From the NCBI GenBank assembly GCA_948474755.1, contig CAOLHI010001308.1, positions 124,001 to 188,000 on the forward strand: 64,000 nt of DNA, written 5' to 3'. Of the stretch, positions 1 through 11,122 are shown piece after piece. How positions within the stretch are numbered: position 1 is the stretch's first letter; each line of letters begins with the position of its first letter. Made by a program: the position numbers and the translations under genes. The notes beneath the pieces were generated by a model. It was given only the letters and a program-made list of their open reading frames with translations, was not told where the DNA came from and searched no databases. This DNA is from Ctenosaura bakeri (taxonomy: Eukaryota > Chordata > Lepidosauria > Squamata > Iguanidae).

Positions 1-977
1 CTAGCGGGGTGCCACAGGGTTCTGTCTTGGGCCCAGTGCTGTTTAATATTTTTATCAACAACTTGGATGAAGGAATAGAGGGCATGCTCATCAAATCTGC
101 AGATGACACCAAATTGGGAGGGGTTGCTAATACGCCAGAGGACAGGATCAAAATTCAAAATGACCTGGATAGATTGGAGAGCTGGGCCAAGGCGAACAAA
201 ATGAAATTCAACAGAGAGAAGTGTAAAGTCCTACACTTAGGTAGAAAAAATGGAATACAGAAATATAGGATGGGGGACATGTGGCTGGATAGCAGTACAT
301 GTGAAAGGGATCTAGGAGTCTTCATAGACCACAAGCTGAACATGAGTCAGCAGTGTGATGTGGCAGCCAAGAAAGCCAATGCAATTCTCGGCTGCATCAA
401 TAGGAGTATGGTGTCTAGATCGAGGGAGGTACTGGTAACACTCTACTCTGCTTTGGTTAGACCTCATCTTGAATTCTGTGTCCAGTTCTGGGCACCCCAA
501 TTCAAGAAGGATATTGACAAGCTGGAGCAAGTCCAGAGGAGGGCGACCAAAATGGTGAGAGGCCTGGAAGCCATGCCCTATGAGGATAGACTTAGAGAGC
601 TGGGTATGTTTAGTCTACAGAAGAGAAGGTTGAGAGGGGACAGGACAGCCATGTTTAAATATTTGAAGGGATGCCATGTGGAGGAGGGAGAGGGCTTGTT
701 TTCTGCTGCTCCAGAGACCAGGACAAGGAGCAATGGATTCAAGCTGCAGGAAAGGAGATTCCACCAGAACGTCAGGAAGAACTTCCTGACGGTCAGAGCT
801 GTCTGGCAGTGGAATGTGCTGCCTCGGAGTGTAGTGGAGTCTCCGTCCTTGGAGGTTTTTAAGCAAAGGCTTGATGCCATCTGTCGGGAGTACTTTGAGG
901 GTGTTCCTGCATGGCAGGGGGTTGGACTGGATGGCCCGTGTGGTCTCTTCAAACTCTACATTTCTATGATTCTATGA
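1..977 (+). mobile_element. CR1-family LINE, 3' part of ORF2 and 3' end
   Basis: Open frame running in from the left window edge to a stop at 975-977. It begins with the reverse-transcriptase motif [11 protein letters not shown] (from base 3) and continues with a catalytic-block relative, SADDTKLGG, then the conserved C-terminal stretches [28 protein letters not shown] and [12 protein letters not shown] seen in CR1/L2-clade elements. The end has the CR1 hallmark of tandem ATTCTATG-like octamers (about 961-976). At least 322 codons are open without a frameshift, so this is a rather young 5'-cut or window-cut copy. The usual F/Y before ADD is S here, one base change from Phe, which probably weakens the enzyme. 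The copy lies in TET2 intron 3, antisense to TET2. Family assignment is from motif recognition, not a search. Confidence 0.93.
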
Positions 978-1123
978 GTGCAGATGTTGTGGATCTTTAA
1001 CTGCAGGTCTCCTCTATCCCATCTAAAGTGGGGCACAGGGTGATATGATTAAAGGACTAAAGTGATGTGCAGGGTATGTGAGAAGATGCTGACCCTAACC
1101 TGTTCTTCTAAAACCATAGGCCA

Positions 1124-1159
1124 TTCTCTCTTTCTCTTTCTCTCTCTCTCTCTCTCTCT
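1124..1159 (+). repeat. TC-rich microsatellite
   Basis: Dinucleotide TC tract with a few TTTC interruptions, visible directly. Confidence 0.95.
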
Positions 1160-1200
1160 GCCTTCAAGTTACTTGTTGACTTATGGTAATTCCATGAACC
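1160..1200 (-). mobile_element. SINE / Bov-B-type tail fragment
   Basis: GCCTTCAAGTTACTTGTTGA followed by CTTATGG is the reverse complement of the tail (CATAAGTC...CTTGAAGGC) shared by Bov-B-mobilised squamate SINEs. Only about 40 bases are recognisable. Confidence 0.55.
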
Positions 1201-2410
1201 ATTTGCCCCCCCCCCCGCTTTCCTAGTGAGTTTATGGTCCGGAATGAGAGCTCTGATGGGAGAAAACTGCTTGAGGAGTAGTATGAGGGAAGCATAAAGG
1301 ACAGGGAAGCATACAAAGACCCTAAACCATTCACTCCTTTGTTAGCCTAAATCACAGGTTTGTCATCCTGCTTTATGTGCAATTGGGAGGATGAGGTTGT
1401 GTATGGGAACATATTTTCTGCTGTCATGTGCAAGTATTAGTGTCCTAATTCACTTTCCCAGAACTGGATGCAATTTCTTGCTTGACCTACAGAAGACTTT
1501 TATCAAAGAACACCTTGCTCTCCTTTGCCTAGTTCAAGGGTGGGGAAAGTACACAGGACCTCAGGTAGCCATTCAGGGCTCACCCAATTTTCTTTACTCA
1601 AAATCTCTTATGTTTAGTGGGCATGGGAGAACAACTTCATCACGTTTTTGCCCCCTGGACTTTTTTGAAGCCATTGGTTGTTTTTTTTTTTTTTTACAAA
1701 GGAATATAAGACTTCTAATCCCTTCCTGTTTTGGAAAAAGCATCTCCTAAGCTTAAAACAGTTTGTATCCACCCTTGCACATTCACTGCACATCCATTAG
1801 AACACCTAGATGAGTGGGGGTGCCCCTCAAGGTCTGGTTAAAGGCATACGTAACCCTCAGACTTTGGATAACTGTGCATTTCTGGTCTAGGTGTCTATTT
1901 CTAGCCTTGCTTAGGCTGGAGGGAAATGACATCTAAGAGAGGCTCCAATGTACATATCCCTTAACTTTCCCTGATGCATCTGGCTGTATTGTGCCTGGAT
2001 TCAATGAACAAAACAGCCATATTCATTGCACACATTTATCCATGGAATATTCCCAACCTGTTGATCATCTCCCAGGGAAAGGAGGAGAACAGACAATAGT
2101 ACCAGAAAGATTCCATGTCCAACTAAATGTTAAACAGTACTGTTTGCTCATAGCTTTCTCCATGAAGGAAAGGGACATAAAGCAGTGGAATTTCAAGAAT
2201 CTGATATTCTTAGCAGGTTGAAATGCCTCCTCCAAAATAAACTGTCTGAATAGAATTTCTGAAAAAGACAACTTTTTTAAAAAAAGCAAGAATGTTTTCT
2301 TTATGGTAGGACAGAAGACAAGAAGGCACAGCTTAAGTTGGATAGCCTTAGTGAGTTATAATCAAAAAGAGAGTACATTTATCCCCTTCATTTTAAAAAC
2401 ATGAAAGCCA

Positions 2411-2417
2411 ACTCACC
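2411..2417 (-). other. TET2: Splice donor of the TET2 coding exon
   Basis: Read on the minus strand, the last exon base is G at 2417, followed by GTGAGT (2416-2411), a perfect donor core. The split falls after the first base of a codon (phase 1), the same phase I recall for human TET2 after its CxCV motif. Reading past this point adds nine unrelated residues before a stop, which is why the open frame looks longer than the exon. Confidence 0.93.
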
Positions 2418-5400
2418 AACACAGCTGCATGAGGGGAAATCATACTGGGTTTTGACAGGTGTATCCAGCAAGTTTTTTACAGGAGTATCAAATAACTTGG
2501 AAGGTGACTCTAAAAAATGATTGAGAGCTGTTCCAGCAGTTCTTTTGGTTGGCGTTTTTTCATTAGAATGAATGGCTTGGTGATCTAAGGAGGCAGCATT
2601 AAATTCTCCAGCACTGTAATTCCTTGACAGAATAGTGATGGGTCCTGCAGATTCAACTTTTATATGTTTGGGTGATTTGATAGTAAGAGACTTGTGATCA
2701 AAGGGTGTTTTGACTTGAATCTGTTTCAGCTGCTGCTCCATGGTTTCAATGATACTTTTTTGTTGCATGTTCTCACAACCAAAGTTCTGAACTTCTTGTT
2801 TGATGGTTTTCTTCCATGTCTTGTTTTCTAGCTGTCCAGCCAATGGAGGAAGGCAGACATTCAACTTGGAGCCAGCTTCAGGTTTGATAGATTTGTTGTG
2901 ACCCATGATGTGACATGTGTCAGATTTGTTGTGGTTAATTTGTTGCTCTTGCTTGTTTAAAATGTGCCATCGGAGAGCAGCATGCTTTTGAAAATCTCTA
3001 TGGGGTTGAGATGTAAGCTGGCATTCTCTTTGATCTATTGCATGAGATGCTGTTTGCTGACTGTATGGCAAGTAACTTTGTTGAATCTGGGTACTTTGTT
3101 GGCTACATATGTTGGAGGTAAAATTAGGATATTCTTGTGTTTGCTGAAAGGGTACCTGTGGAGCTGATGCTGATGGAGACTGAGGCTTTTGATCCTGAAA
3201 ACACTGGGACATATCTTGTTTTGAGGTCATACTATTTGAATAATATTGCATATGCTGCAAGTCATGTGTCATATTTTCTGCAAAGAGCTCAGTGTTCATA
3301 GGCTTTTCCTTTTTGTCACAGACTAAGTGCATATTGTTCGGGTAGGAATGCTTTATGACAGTGTTTCCTTTGAAAACATGATTATTGATACCCGATCCTT
3401 GGTCTGGTCTAGTATGGGAGTTTTGTACTGGGAACTCACTTGATTTGAAATAATTGTTTGCTGTTTCAAAACATTCCTCTAATTTAAACTGGCTAAATGA
3501 TGTTCCTTCTAGTTGTTGGTCTTGACTGCTATGGGAATGGGAAAATGTTTGGGGAAAGTCTCTGTTCTTCATTTGCAATACTGGCTGCTGAGAGTTCATG
3601 GTTAGTTGTGGACTCTGTGAAGGTTGCACTGGCTGAGTCTGGAGCATCTGTTGCAAAATATGTGAACGTAAGAACTGCTCATTCTCCAGTGGTGGAAGAT
3701 TTAAGTGCTGTGGTTTTAACTGTGCTTCCAAAGACTCTTCATTGTGATGTTCTGCTCGTGTCTCAAAGTGAAAGTGCTTTGCATTTTGCTGCTGCTCATG
3801 GGACTTCAGCAGAGTAGCCATCTTTGTAGGCTGTGGGGGTGAGTGCTTTTGGAATTGTGTTTGCTGGTCAGTTGTAAGGTGAGGAGGCAATTGTGTTACC
3901 TCACCCTTGTATAGTGCTGATATTTGCTCACATTGTGTGACGTTCTGGTAACATGCCTGTCTCGTATGCCCTTTTGGCCTATCAGGGCTCTCAGAATACT
4001 GTTCTGGATGTCTCCGCTCTGCTGAATTTGACTGGAACTGAAGCATTGTTCTCAAAAGGACCTCATTTGATTTTTGGGGAGACTCACTAGGACGAAAGTG
4101 AGGGGAAGTCATTCCTGTCCAAGAAGGTTGCAAGTGAGATTTTGACTGCTGAAATTGACTTTTTACCAGGTCTTTTTCATTGTCAGCAAGATTCTCCTGA
4201 TTAATTTGGCCAAAGAGATGCTGAAAATGTTGCAACTCTTTACTGCTTCCTAAAATTGGCGGCTCTTGAATGTGAGGCTCCAGTTTGGTGTGCATTTCAT
4301 TGGGATATTGTTGCCTGATTCCTGACCTCATTGCAGAGAGCACCGGATCGGTTTCATTGCCAGACGGTTTTGAAACCTGAGCACCTTGTTGAAGACCCTG
4401 TTGAGAACTTAGCACTTGCTGGCAAAAGTCAGGAATCTGGGTTGCAATTTCTCTGTGTATCTGCTGCTTTCCATTTTTATCTTCCTTTAAATGATTTTTT
4501 TGACTTTGGGACTCAGAAGTGTTATTATAGCCTTCTGAAGCCTCAATGGACAGAATACTGTTTATTTCTGGAGTTGGAGAGGAAGCTGAAACCGAAGGTG
4601 GATTGAAAGAACCTTTCTTGAACATGGAATCTTGTTGGAATAAAGCACCATTTTCATCTGCAGGCTCAGATAATCTTTCTAAACTATTGTTTTGAGCTTT
4701 CAGGCTGTTATTAGGATTTAATGAGAAATCTTGATTGGTTAGTGAGTAGTCCAGACTGGAAACCTGCCCTGTGTTTCCTGGGACAAAGTTCTCTGTAGGT
4801 GATAGATGTGTATTTTCTGACTTCTGCTGCTGTAACTGTAGTTCTGGGTTCTGAAAAGTATAGCATGCTGGCAATATGGGTGGTTTACTGGAGTCTTCTG
4901 TACTGTGGATCTCAGTGGCCACAGAAGCTAGCACCTGAGGCAGCTCAGAGTTTGAGGTTTGTGGGGAGCTGATCTGCCCTGAGGTATGGGATGAATGTGG
5001 TGTGCCACAAGCCAACTCATTAGTAGCCTGAGTGTTTATGGCATTTGTAAGAGAGGTGGTTTTTTGCATCGCAGTGGAAACATGGTCTGGATTATACTGA
5101 GAGAGTGTTTTCTCAAGGAGTTCACCATGCATGTTTTCCATAGAAGAGGCAGAAACAATAGCACCATTAGGTATTGGCACTGCCTTGCTCTTGTGTAGCA
5201 AGACAATGTCCCTCTTATGGCAATTAATGTTTTCATTCTCCAGTTCATTCTGAACCTGGGGAACACGAGGAGATTCTAAAGCACCACAGTTGTATCTTGA
5301 AGACTGTATATGAACTGAAGCTGCACTGTGTTCCACCCTAAAATCCACCAAGTCCTTCTCATTGCAAGTGTTAGAAACATCTGGTTGAGCACCATCGTCT

Positions 5401-5783
5401 AATAAGGTGTCTTTCCCTCCTTTTATTTCTTCATCTTGTTTAAGCTTCTTGTTCTGGTAAAGCCCATACAGAGATGGATCACTAAAAGTGCGTTTTATCC
5501 CACCATTTTGCATATATCTGCTACAACCTCTCTTTTCCTGCATGAGATCAGGGCTTATTCGATTACTTGGATTTCCTTTCACAGCATACTTCATTCCATA
5601 GCTGTTCTTGAAATGCAGCCATGTGTGGTTGCCATTTACTTCAACACGGGCTTTCTCCGATGATGGGCTCCCATTCTGCAGCTTCACTGACAAAGGCTCT
5701 GCCTGGCAAACATGAGAAGGATGTGGTATTAGAAATGAGCTCAAACTACTGCCTTCAACATGGTTGGTTCTATCCTGTTCCAT
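2417..5783 (-). CDS. TET2: TET2 methylcytosine dioxygenase, large first coding exon (N-terminal 1122 codons)
   Basis: TET2 is a nuclear Fe(II)/2-oxoglutarate dioxygenase that oxidises 5-methylcytosine in DNA. This exon encodes the long, largely disordered, Gln/Ser-rich N-terminal region, with no catalytic residues. Vertebrate TET2 hallmarks: start MEQDRTNHVEG; KLQNGSP (about 34-40); GGIKRTFSDPSL (about 94-105), whose Ser101 matches human Ser99, a reported AMPK site; HGELLEKTLSQY; QATNELACG; KHAALRWH (about 933-940); QKSIIETMEQ; EKTPTKRT; and SPSKLFDTPVKNLLDTPVK leading into DFPSCSCV. The last Cys-x-Cys opens the cysteine-rich domain, which continues in exons left of the window. The length matches the corresponding human exon, about 1136 codons from memory. 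The start is the ATG at 5783-5781; the open frame reaches a GTG at 5807, but eight codons of 5' UTR should not be counted. No frameshift or internal stop is seen, so the exon looks functional. Confidence 0.97.
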
Positions 5784-5828
5784 CTGGCCTACTCTGGGGC
5801 CATCCACAAGGCTGCCCTCTTACTGTAT
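5784..5828 (-). other. TET2: 5' UTR part of the TET2 coding exon with its splice acceptor
   Basis: Read on the minus strand, a long pyrimidine tract (about 5860-5832) ends in CTTTCAG (5835-5829), giving an exon start at 5828. A second AG at 5824-5823 (ATACAG) could be used instead. The UTR segment AGGGCAGCCTTGTGGATGGC resembles the human sequence just before the TET2 start, from memory. At least one more 5' exon must lie upstream. Confidence 0.8.
5789..5803 (-). promoter_or_regulatory. Four-codon upstream ORF ahead of the TET2 start
   Basis: ATG GCC CCA GAG TAG (Met-Ala-Pro-Glu-stop) ends five bases before the TET2 ATG, in a different frame. The upstream ATG has G at +4 and T at -3. The main ATG has G at +4 and C at -3, so both contexts are modest. 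Such an arrangement would favour leaky scanning or reinitiation. Human TET2 has, from memory, a comparable short upstream ORF starting ATGGCCCC. Confidence 0.7.
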
Positions 5829-6040
5829 CTGAAAGAGAAGATGGGAGAGGGGGAAAGCCACACTTATTTGATACAAACCATATAACTCAACACGCTGGCA
5901 TATTATTTATGTCCCCAGATTGTTCCCCTCCTGCACATCAAGTTACAGTGTACTTATTGTTACAAAATCAAATTCACTAAATTTTCATTAGAAGAATTCA
6001 TACAAACTCTACTTTTGCTCCATAGCTAGTAATATATGCA

Positions 6041-6061
6041 TACACACACACACACACACAC
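6041..6061 (+). repeat. CA microsatellite
   Basis: About ten CA units, seen directly, roughly 200 bases upstream of the TET2 acceptor. Confidence 0.95.
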
Positions 6062-6261
6062 TTTTCCACTATGCACGATATAAAAGGCAAAAATGAATTG
6101 GGAGCTAGCAATCAAAAATATACACACCACAGTGGTTAGTAAAACATACAGCTCAAGTGTGTCAGATTATAGGACTGGGATCAAAACCTTGTGTATCTTT
6201 AACAGGTATTCCATATCTCTTGTGACTTATGAAATAGTCCTACAAACAGCGAGGACATATA

Positions 6262-6483
6262 CAGACAGCCCTCCATATCTGCAGATTCTATATTCATGGA
6301 TTCAAACAACCACAGCTTCAAAATATTAAAAAAAATCCAAAAAGCAAACTTTAGATTTTGCCATTTTATATAAGGGATGCCATTTTACTACGCCACTGTA
6401 CATAATGGGACTTGAGCATCCACGAATTTTGGTATCCATGGGGGTCCTGGAACCAAACCCCAGCAGATACCAAGGGCCCACTT
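6262..6483. mobile_element. Tigger/MER2-like non-autonomous mariner element
   Basis: The left end CAGACAGCCCTCCATATCTG and the right end (CAGCAGATACCAAGGGCCCA) form degenerate inverted repeats. The inner TTGAGCATCCACGAATTTTG and GGTCCTGGAACCAA blocks are characteristic of pogo/Tigger-derived MITEs such as MER2. TA dinucleotides flank both ends (6260-6261 and 6484-6485), as expected for Tc1/mariner. Sequence decay indicates an old copy. Confidence 0.7.
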
Positions 6484-6485
6484 TA

Positions 6486-9400
6486 TAGCATTTGATAGTG
6501 CTTTAAGAGATTTAAGAAAAAATAATAGCCACAGGAGAAATAATACTCTGTTTTAGAACTATCAACTGATTTTTGGAAGCATTTCTTAGTATGGAATTGA
6601 ATTGGTTAATTTATTGATTGGAATTGATTTGCATATTAATTCAAAGGGACCTTTTTTTGATAGTCCTAAAGGAATTTGATCCTTTCACAACCCAAGAAAG
6701 AATTTAACAAAGGCAGACATGCACTGTTAACAAACAGCAGGCATCTTTCATTACTTGGGATAAAAAAAATTGAACATTTCCTACTACAGTAACATTCTAG
6801 ATCCAAAGCAGCTATTTGAAAAACCCACAAAAAAGCAGTTCAGGACTCATCAGTAAATAGTGAAGATTCAGGTTAAAGAGATTTATTGACATTCTACTTA
6901 GCAGAGTTGACTGTTGGCAATTCAAGTGGCTTGGAAACCAACTGGAAAAAGGAGTCATCTGTAGGGGCTTTGTCACCATCCAATTTAGAGTATGGAAAAG
7001 GAACCAGAAGGGAGAACATCTCTCCTACACTTGTTTACTGTCAGTCCCCCTTATTAATTCAGGTACGGTTAGATGGTAAGAAGAACAGAGCGGATATCAT
7101 TCTTTAACTGATGCTTTAGTTGATTAAGGCTTGCAACATGGGCCTGTGTATATACAGCAGCATATTCCTTGCCTCTTTGGTGACGTTTGTAAAACAGATG
7201 GAGCATTATAAAATAAAAATGGAAATGGAATTGGAATTTCATTGAATCATGCTTCATATGATGCAGCAGAGGCATCTATTTTCTTAATAGTGTATGCTTT
7301 TAGGTATGTCTGGGCACTTTTTTTTAAAATTATGTATACTATCATTTAAAGTGATGATCTGTTATGCTATACAAATCCATATGCTTTAGTACCAAAGTAG
7401 TAGTTGTTTGTCCTTTCTGGGCTGCAAGATCCTGGACTTATGCCAATTGTATGTGAGCCTAGAAGTGTCTCTGAGTGGAGGATAATTTTGAGCATTCTGC
7501 ATCATCAAAAACAACAGAGACTACAAAAAAGTCCATGAACAAAATCTATAATACTTCAGGTCAGGTCATGTTTGTAATTAAAACAGTTTTGCTAGTTCAA
7601 AACTGGAAAGAAATGTGGATGATTCATTTTAACACCTGCCTGAATATTAAAGAGGATTTTTACATACTGCAACTTCAGCATAAAAGGCAATATTTGAAGG
7701 AGTCGCACATGACGCAGATTGTAGCAGACATGTTATTTAGCCTCTCCTAATTTCTCTGTGATCTCGAGTAACAGATGGTTTGAATGACTTATTCATTTTA
7801 CTGCTTTACTGCCTTATAATGTAAAAGATAATAAGAGATCACAGAAATGCAATTTTTTTCTGGAATCTAAAGTGACTATATGCAAAAATGCTGAGAAGGC
7901 CTTAGAAGTCTTCAGTTTAAATCTTCATATTCAATAGGTAAGCAAACAAAATATTGAGGTGGGGGGAAATAGTAATTCTCAGTAGGGAGTCACACTTATA
8001 TTTCATAATCCAGTGCTGAAAGTACTGCTATAACATTGCTGAAGTAACTTTGTCCAAAGAGTAGGAATGACAGTGACCTATTCTGACCCAGCATTTAACT
8101 CACAGCCAGAGCAGACTGCAAAAATGGTATTTACTAGAGCTCAGAAACATGATTTTGGGGGCTACAGATTGCCAGAGTCTCATGGTAGATAGGGAAATCT
8201 TGAAGGTATAGTCTAAAAATAATTTTTTAAAAATTTCAGAGTTGTGACATTTTTTTGGCATGGCACTATAACTTCAAGTCAGGTCAAGGCAAGTAAGGCA
8301 CAGTCATGTCTGCTAAGGTAAGGTCGTGGCTGGTTTGCACCAAGCAGACATTGTTAGAACCTTGGACAGAGCACCGTGAGAAAGCTGACTGGAAGACATA
8401 CAGACCTTCTGAGGCCTTATAAATGCTGAGTAGATAGCAAAATAGACCTGCTGTGAGTCCCAGCTCTCTGAGGGATTTCTTTGTTTTAACAGACTGCTGC
8501 CTTGTTCTATAGTTGATGGTACATACATCATGGTAGATCTTCCAAAATCTGAAGAGTCTGATAAACCAATGTTTGCTAATCTACAAAGTCTCATAATGGG
8601 GGATGTTGATTTTAAAAGGCTTTTTTGTGTGTTTCTGAGAGTCAAAGCTACAAACCACAGCTGGCATCAAGTTACTTCAACAATATCATTTGCATCTGCT
8701 CTGACCTTGACTCCAGGTCAGCCACAGTACAAATGGAAGATATTCATTTGACAGCTTGTAGCAATGGACTGAATTAACTTCTGACACTGCCACCAGCATG
8801 CTTGTAAAATAAAAGTATCTCACCATGTGTTGATTTTTGCCTGTGTTTATTGGTGACATCTAGCCGGGGTCAGCTAAATTAACTTACTTTTCTGTTAATA
8901 CAGAACCATTACTTTCATTGATTGTTGTTTGTGTTACTGCCCCTTCAAGAAAATTTGAATAGAATTCTGGGAAAAGAAATGGAAAAAGATCTCAGCTGAT
9001 CTCAGGGTAGTTGTGCTGGGTTTCTCTGAAACTGTGGTAACTCTCTTAGACCTTTGATGATCAGGCTATACTCAATAAAGTTGAACTTGAATCTTTTTGG
9101 ACTGGAGTCTAACAGGGCAGCTGCTGTTTAGGTTACAAAACGGATGACAGCAAGGCCCATCAACTTTTGTAGAGGTAGTTGCAAGGCCACTCCTAAAGAA
9201 ATTATCCATGAGTTCAAATTATTTGTCTAAATATTTGTGAAATGACCCTTTTCCCCTTTGGGGAATATACATAAATGGATGGCATGGATTTATCTCCAGA
9301 GATCTCTGAAAGGCATTAATTTTCTATACCCATTTCAATCTGGCATCCATGCCAGTTTCAGGATTGAAACTTCTATGGTTCATTGGCAACTTGCATCCAA

Positions 9401-10617
9401 ACATGGGCAGGGAGTGCAACTTTGTTGGCCTCTCCTTGGCTTTCTGTATACTGACATCCTTTCTAATCACTTTACAAAGCTATAGGACTTGGAGTTACTG
9501 TGTTCCAGTCCTACCTACCAAGCTAAATAAATGTGCTATTTAGGTTATGAGATTCCATATTTATTTTCTTATTTTGTCTCCCATACCATTTAGCATCATA
9601 GCTGTTGGAAATGAAACCCAACTGTATCCCAACTCTTCCTTCTAACCCAAGTATGCCATTAGATGCTAAGAAAAAGGTGCCTGGAAACATGTTTGAAATA
9701 TTTTGTTTGAAAAATTCAACTTAATTGGCCATGGGCTTTAACCGTAATAATATAATGGAGGACATTCTGTTTTCTAGGAGCACGAAATATCCACATATTA
9801 TGGCATTACTTTCCTTTTTGTGTTTTTGGATACCCCCCCCAAAGCCTACTCTTTGCCCAAGCACAGCAATTTGGATTTCCAGCCTACAACTACTTAAGCC
9901 AGATATGCAACAGCTCTACACTTCTACACTGCAAGCCATGATTTATTAGAAATTCAAGTCACATCGGTAGCATCTGTGAAACAATTATTGCATCTAGGAC
10001 CAGCTCTACAGTCTAATCCATCATAATTATGACTGGCCTCCTTGAAGATGTCATGATGCATGACTTAGTACAGCACATTAGCGTGCAAATGGATGAGGAT
10101 CTTATTCTTCCAATGTGCATTTTAAGTAATTCCACCCTTGCCAATTGACACTTTGTGGCACATGGAAATGTTGATATATTACTTTTCTCATATGGGGCAC
10201 AAACTATAAATACCAAGTCAGACATGTTATTGCTGCTGTTCTTTCCTAAATAAATAAATAAATAAATGACTGTTTCATTTTAGCCTTTCCATTCTTTTCT
10301 CTCTTCACAAGCTTTCTTTCAGAACTTCAGAAGAAATAGGAGTTTAGTGAACATGGGATTACTTCACCCATGAAAAGTATTCTTCTGTTGGGTCCAGCAA
10401 GTTTCAAATGGTTCATTCCACCATTCTGCAAAGATGTCCAGCTTCTTTGCAGTATTCAAACATTAATTGATACAAAATGGGCAAAACTTGTCACTTGGTC
10501 ATTTCTTAGCACATCTCTGTCACACAAATGGCCTCAAAATGAGCACCTAAGAAAGCTCACCAGTGCTCTTGTCTGATGAGGTAACCTCTCGGGCTAAGGG
10601 CCAGACATTACATTAAC
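6486..10617. other. Intron stretch without recognisable genes
   Basis: AT-rich sequence with only short, unconvincing open frames and no repeat I can name, apart from the AAAT microsatellite near 10.25 kb. No splice-bounded exon is evident. Confidence 0.6.
10246..10267 (+). repeat. AAAT microsatellite
   Basis: Five tandem AAAT units, seen directly. Confidence 0.9.
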
Positions 10618-10619
10618 TA

Positions 10620-11120
10620 CTGTATATTCCCATGTATAGGACTACTTTTGAACCCCAAAAAACCTTTCAAAAGTTGGGAGGCCGTCTTATACGCCGGCCC
10701 AAACACCGGCCCCCGCCGCTGAGGCAACTCTCCTCCGCCGCCGCTGCCATCGCCTGCCCAAAACAACTCCCCCGCCCTCCCCCGCCGCCCTACACCACCC
10801 CAGTCTTGTCCTCCTTTTAAGCTATAGAGTGAATTAGGAAAAGTTTAATCCACTTGCACTGTTTTATGTTTACATGTTTGATGACAAACAGCCTTATGTT
10901 TATAAGTGACAGTTTTCCTGCTAAGTACCTGCATGTCATAAGTCTTTGAATTAAAATTACCATATTGAAATCAAATCTGATGTTTTTTTAATTTTTATTT
11001 GGTGTGCGTTGGAAGAGGGGTGGTCTTATACGGCGAGTATATCCTAAACTCTATATTTTTACTGGAAAAGTTGGGGGTCGTCTTATACGCCCAGTCGCCC
11101 TATACATGGGAATATACGGG
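10620..11120. mobile_element. 501-bp TA-flanked MITE with a GC-rich interior
   Basis: Terminal inverted repeats CTGTATATTCCCATGTATAG and CTATACATGGGAATATACGG enclose the element. A TA sits immediately outside each end (10618-10619 and 11121-11122), pointing to the Tc1/mariner group. The subterminal GTCTTATACGCC motif is repeated near both ends. An interior stretch of about 120 bases (about 10680-10800) is rich in GCC/CCG, unlike the AT-rich intron around it. No transposase frame is present. Confidence 0.85.
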
Positions 11121-11122
11121 TA

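Larger units (their letters stand above)
978..2410. other. TET2 intron 3 segment without genes
   Basis: Between the CR1 end and the TET2 donor. It holds a TC microsatellite, a short SINE tail, a C-run at about 1206-1216 and a T-run at about 1680-1696. Short open frames at 1391-1750, 1991-2221 and 2065-2289 show no recognisable protein and are taken as noise. Confidence 0.7.

Noticed and set aside
2388..2416. Nine extra C-terminal residues of the long TET2 open frame
   Set aside because: They follow a perfect GTGAGT donor and do not resemble TET2, so they are intron read-through.
2964..5663. Plus-strand open frames of 67-106 codons opposite the TET2 exon
   Set aside because: They are shadow frames of a long coding exon, with no homology or splice signals.
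5784..5807. Extending the TET2 protein by eight residues to a GTG at 5807
   Set aside because: The extension is 5' UTR read in frame. The ATG at 5783 begins the conserved MEQDRTNHVEG, and vertebrate nuclear genes rarely use GTG starts.
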